A stretch of 6,179 nucleotides of DNA from Rhodoferax sp. (lineage in GTDB: Bacteria > Pseudomonadota > Gammaproteobacteria > Burkholderiales > Burkholderiaceae_C). Where the stretch lies: contig JAIFMA010000017.1 of assembly GCA_020048795.1 (NCBI GenBank), positions 1-6,179 of the forward strand, read 5' to 3'. Position numbers and translations under genes: made by a program. Shown here in pieces: positions 5,887 to 6,179 of this stretch (position 1 is the stretch's first letter; each line of letters opens with the position of its first letter). The notes beneath the pieces were generated by a model. It was not told the DNA's origin, ran no database searches, and was given only the letters and a program-made list of their open reading frames with translations.

Positions 5887-6179
5887 CTAGCCAAGTCCAC
5901 TGGCAAAGTCATGCAGCAGGCGATCAATCCAGTCTTCTGCATCCTGCACATTGAGCACCAGGGCACCCATGGCATAGTCGCCGCCCTTGTCCCACTCGGT
6001 GCAACTGGTGTGGCCATCAAAGCGCCCGATGGCCACTTCAGCCAGCAGGCCCATCGCAATCAGCCGTGCCACGGTCTCCGGCACTTTAGGGTCTTGCACC
6101 ACCGCATAGTCATGGTGCAGCCGAATCGCCTGGCACAGCGTGGGCGAGATGTCCCAACTGCGCGCCATCAGCGCACCAA
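5887..6179 (-). CDS. HDOD-domain protein, C-terminal end (start lies beyond the right edge)
   Basis: The frame is open from the window edge and ends at TAG (5887-5889), giving the last 97 or so residues. It reads GALMARSWDISPTLCQAIRLHHDY and, after a short gap, VPETVARLIAMGLLAEVAI, the C-terminal half of an HDOD domain. HDOD is a metal-free relative of HD phosphohydrolases found in bacterial signalling proteins; here the HH of LHHDY is the characteristic remnant. It continues with EWDKGGDYAMGALVLNVQDAEDWIDRL, a tail common in betaproteobacterial HDOD proteins. The ATG at 6168 is internal to the domain and not the start. HDOD proteins often accompany c-di-GMP and chemotaxis genes and may serve as adaptor or regulatory proteins. 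It is separated from the downstream operon by 376 nt, so it is probably an independent unit. Confidence 0.8.
   Translation of the reverse strand, partial: GALMARSWDISPTLCQAIRLHHDYAVVQDPKVPETVARLIAMGLLAEVAIGRFDGHTSCTEWDKGGDYAMGALVLNVQDAEDWIDRLLHDFASGLG

Overview
The window looks like a signal-transduction locus of a betaproteobacterium, probably of the Comamonadaceae (Rhodoferax/Polaromonas-like). The grounds are moderately high GC, the style of the chemoreceptor and HDOD proteins, and an intergenic palindrome resembling a dispersed repeat I recall from Comamonadaceae genomes. The taxonomic call is an inference. Every gene I can support lies on the minus strand, so transcription runs from high to low coordinates.

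Layout in transcription order: (1) the C-terminal end of an HDOD-domain protein enters from the right edge and stops at 5887. (2) A 376-nt intergenic region (5886-5511) holds the palindromic repeat and a candidate sigma-28 (FliA-type) promoter. (3) A stand-alone response-regulator receiver domain (5510-5142). (4) A methyl-accepting chemotaxis protein (5113-3487) whose reading frame is broken twice: a one-base loss just before TM2, and an apparent deletion of about 46 bp at the start of the cytoplasmic signalling domain. (5) A small helical protein of unknown function (3448-3230) whose stop overlaps the next start as ATGA. (6) A 940-residue REC-PAS-PAS-PAS-GGDEF-EAL protein with intact catalytic residues for making and degrading c-di-GMP (3233-411). 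(7) The N-terminus of a PAS-domain sensor protein (302-1) running off the left edge, with a 7-C homopolymer that makes its true start uncertain.

Genes 3 to 6 sit with gaps of 28 and about 38 nt and then a 4-nt overlap, so they very likely form one operon. Gene 7, 108 nt further on, may belong to it. The inferred logic is a membrane chemoreceptor and receiver proteins feeding a two-way c-di-GMP enzyme, with no CheA, CheW or CheY phosphorelay visible in the window. In this copy the receptor appears inactivated, unless the two frame breaks are sequence errors.

The points most worth checking are the double lesion in the receptor, the coupled small protein, the candidate sigma-28 promoter, the 9-bp tandem duplication in helix 1 of the REC domain, the duplicated PAS module (363-bp period), and the homopolymer at the start of gene 7. 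I see no RNA genes, CRISPR arrays, insertion sequences or convincing terminators.
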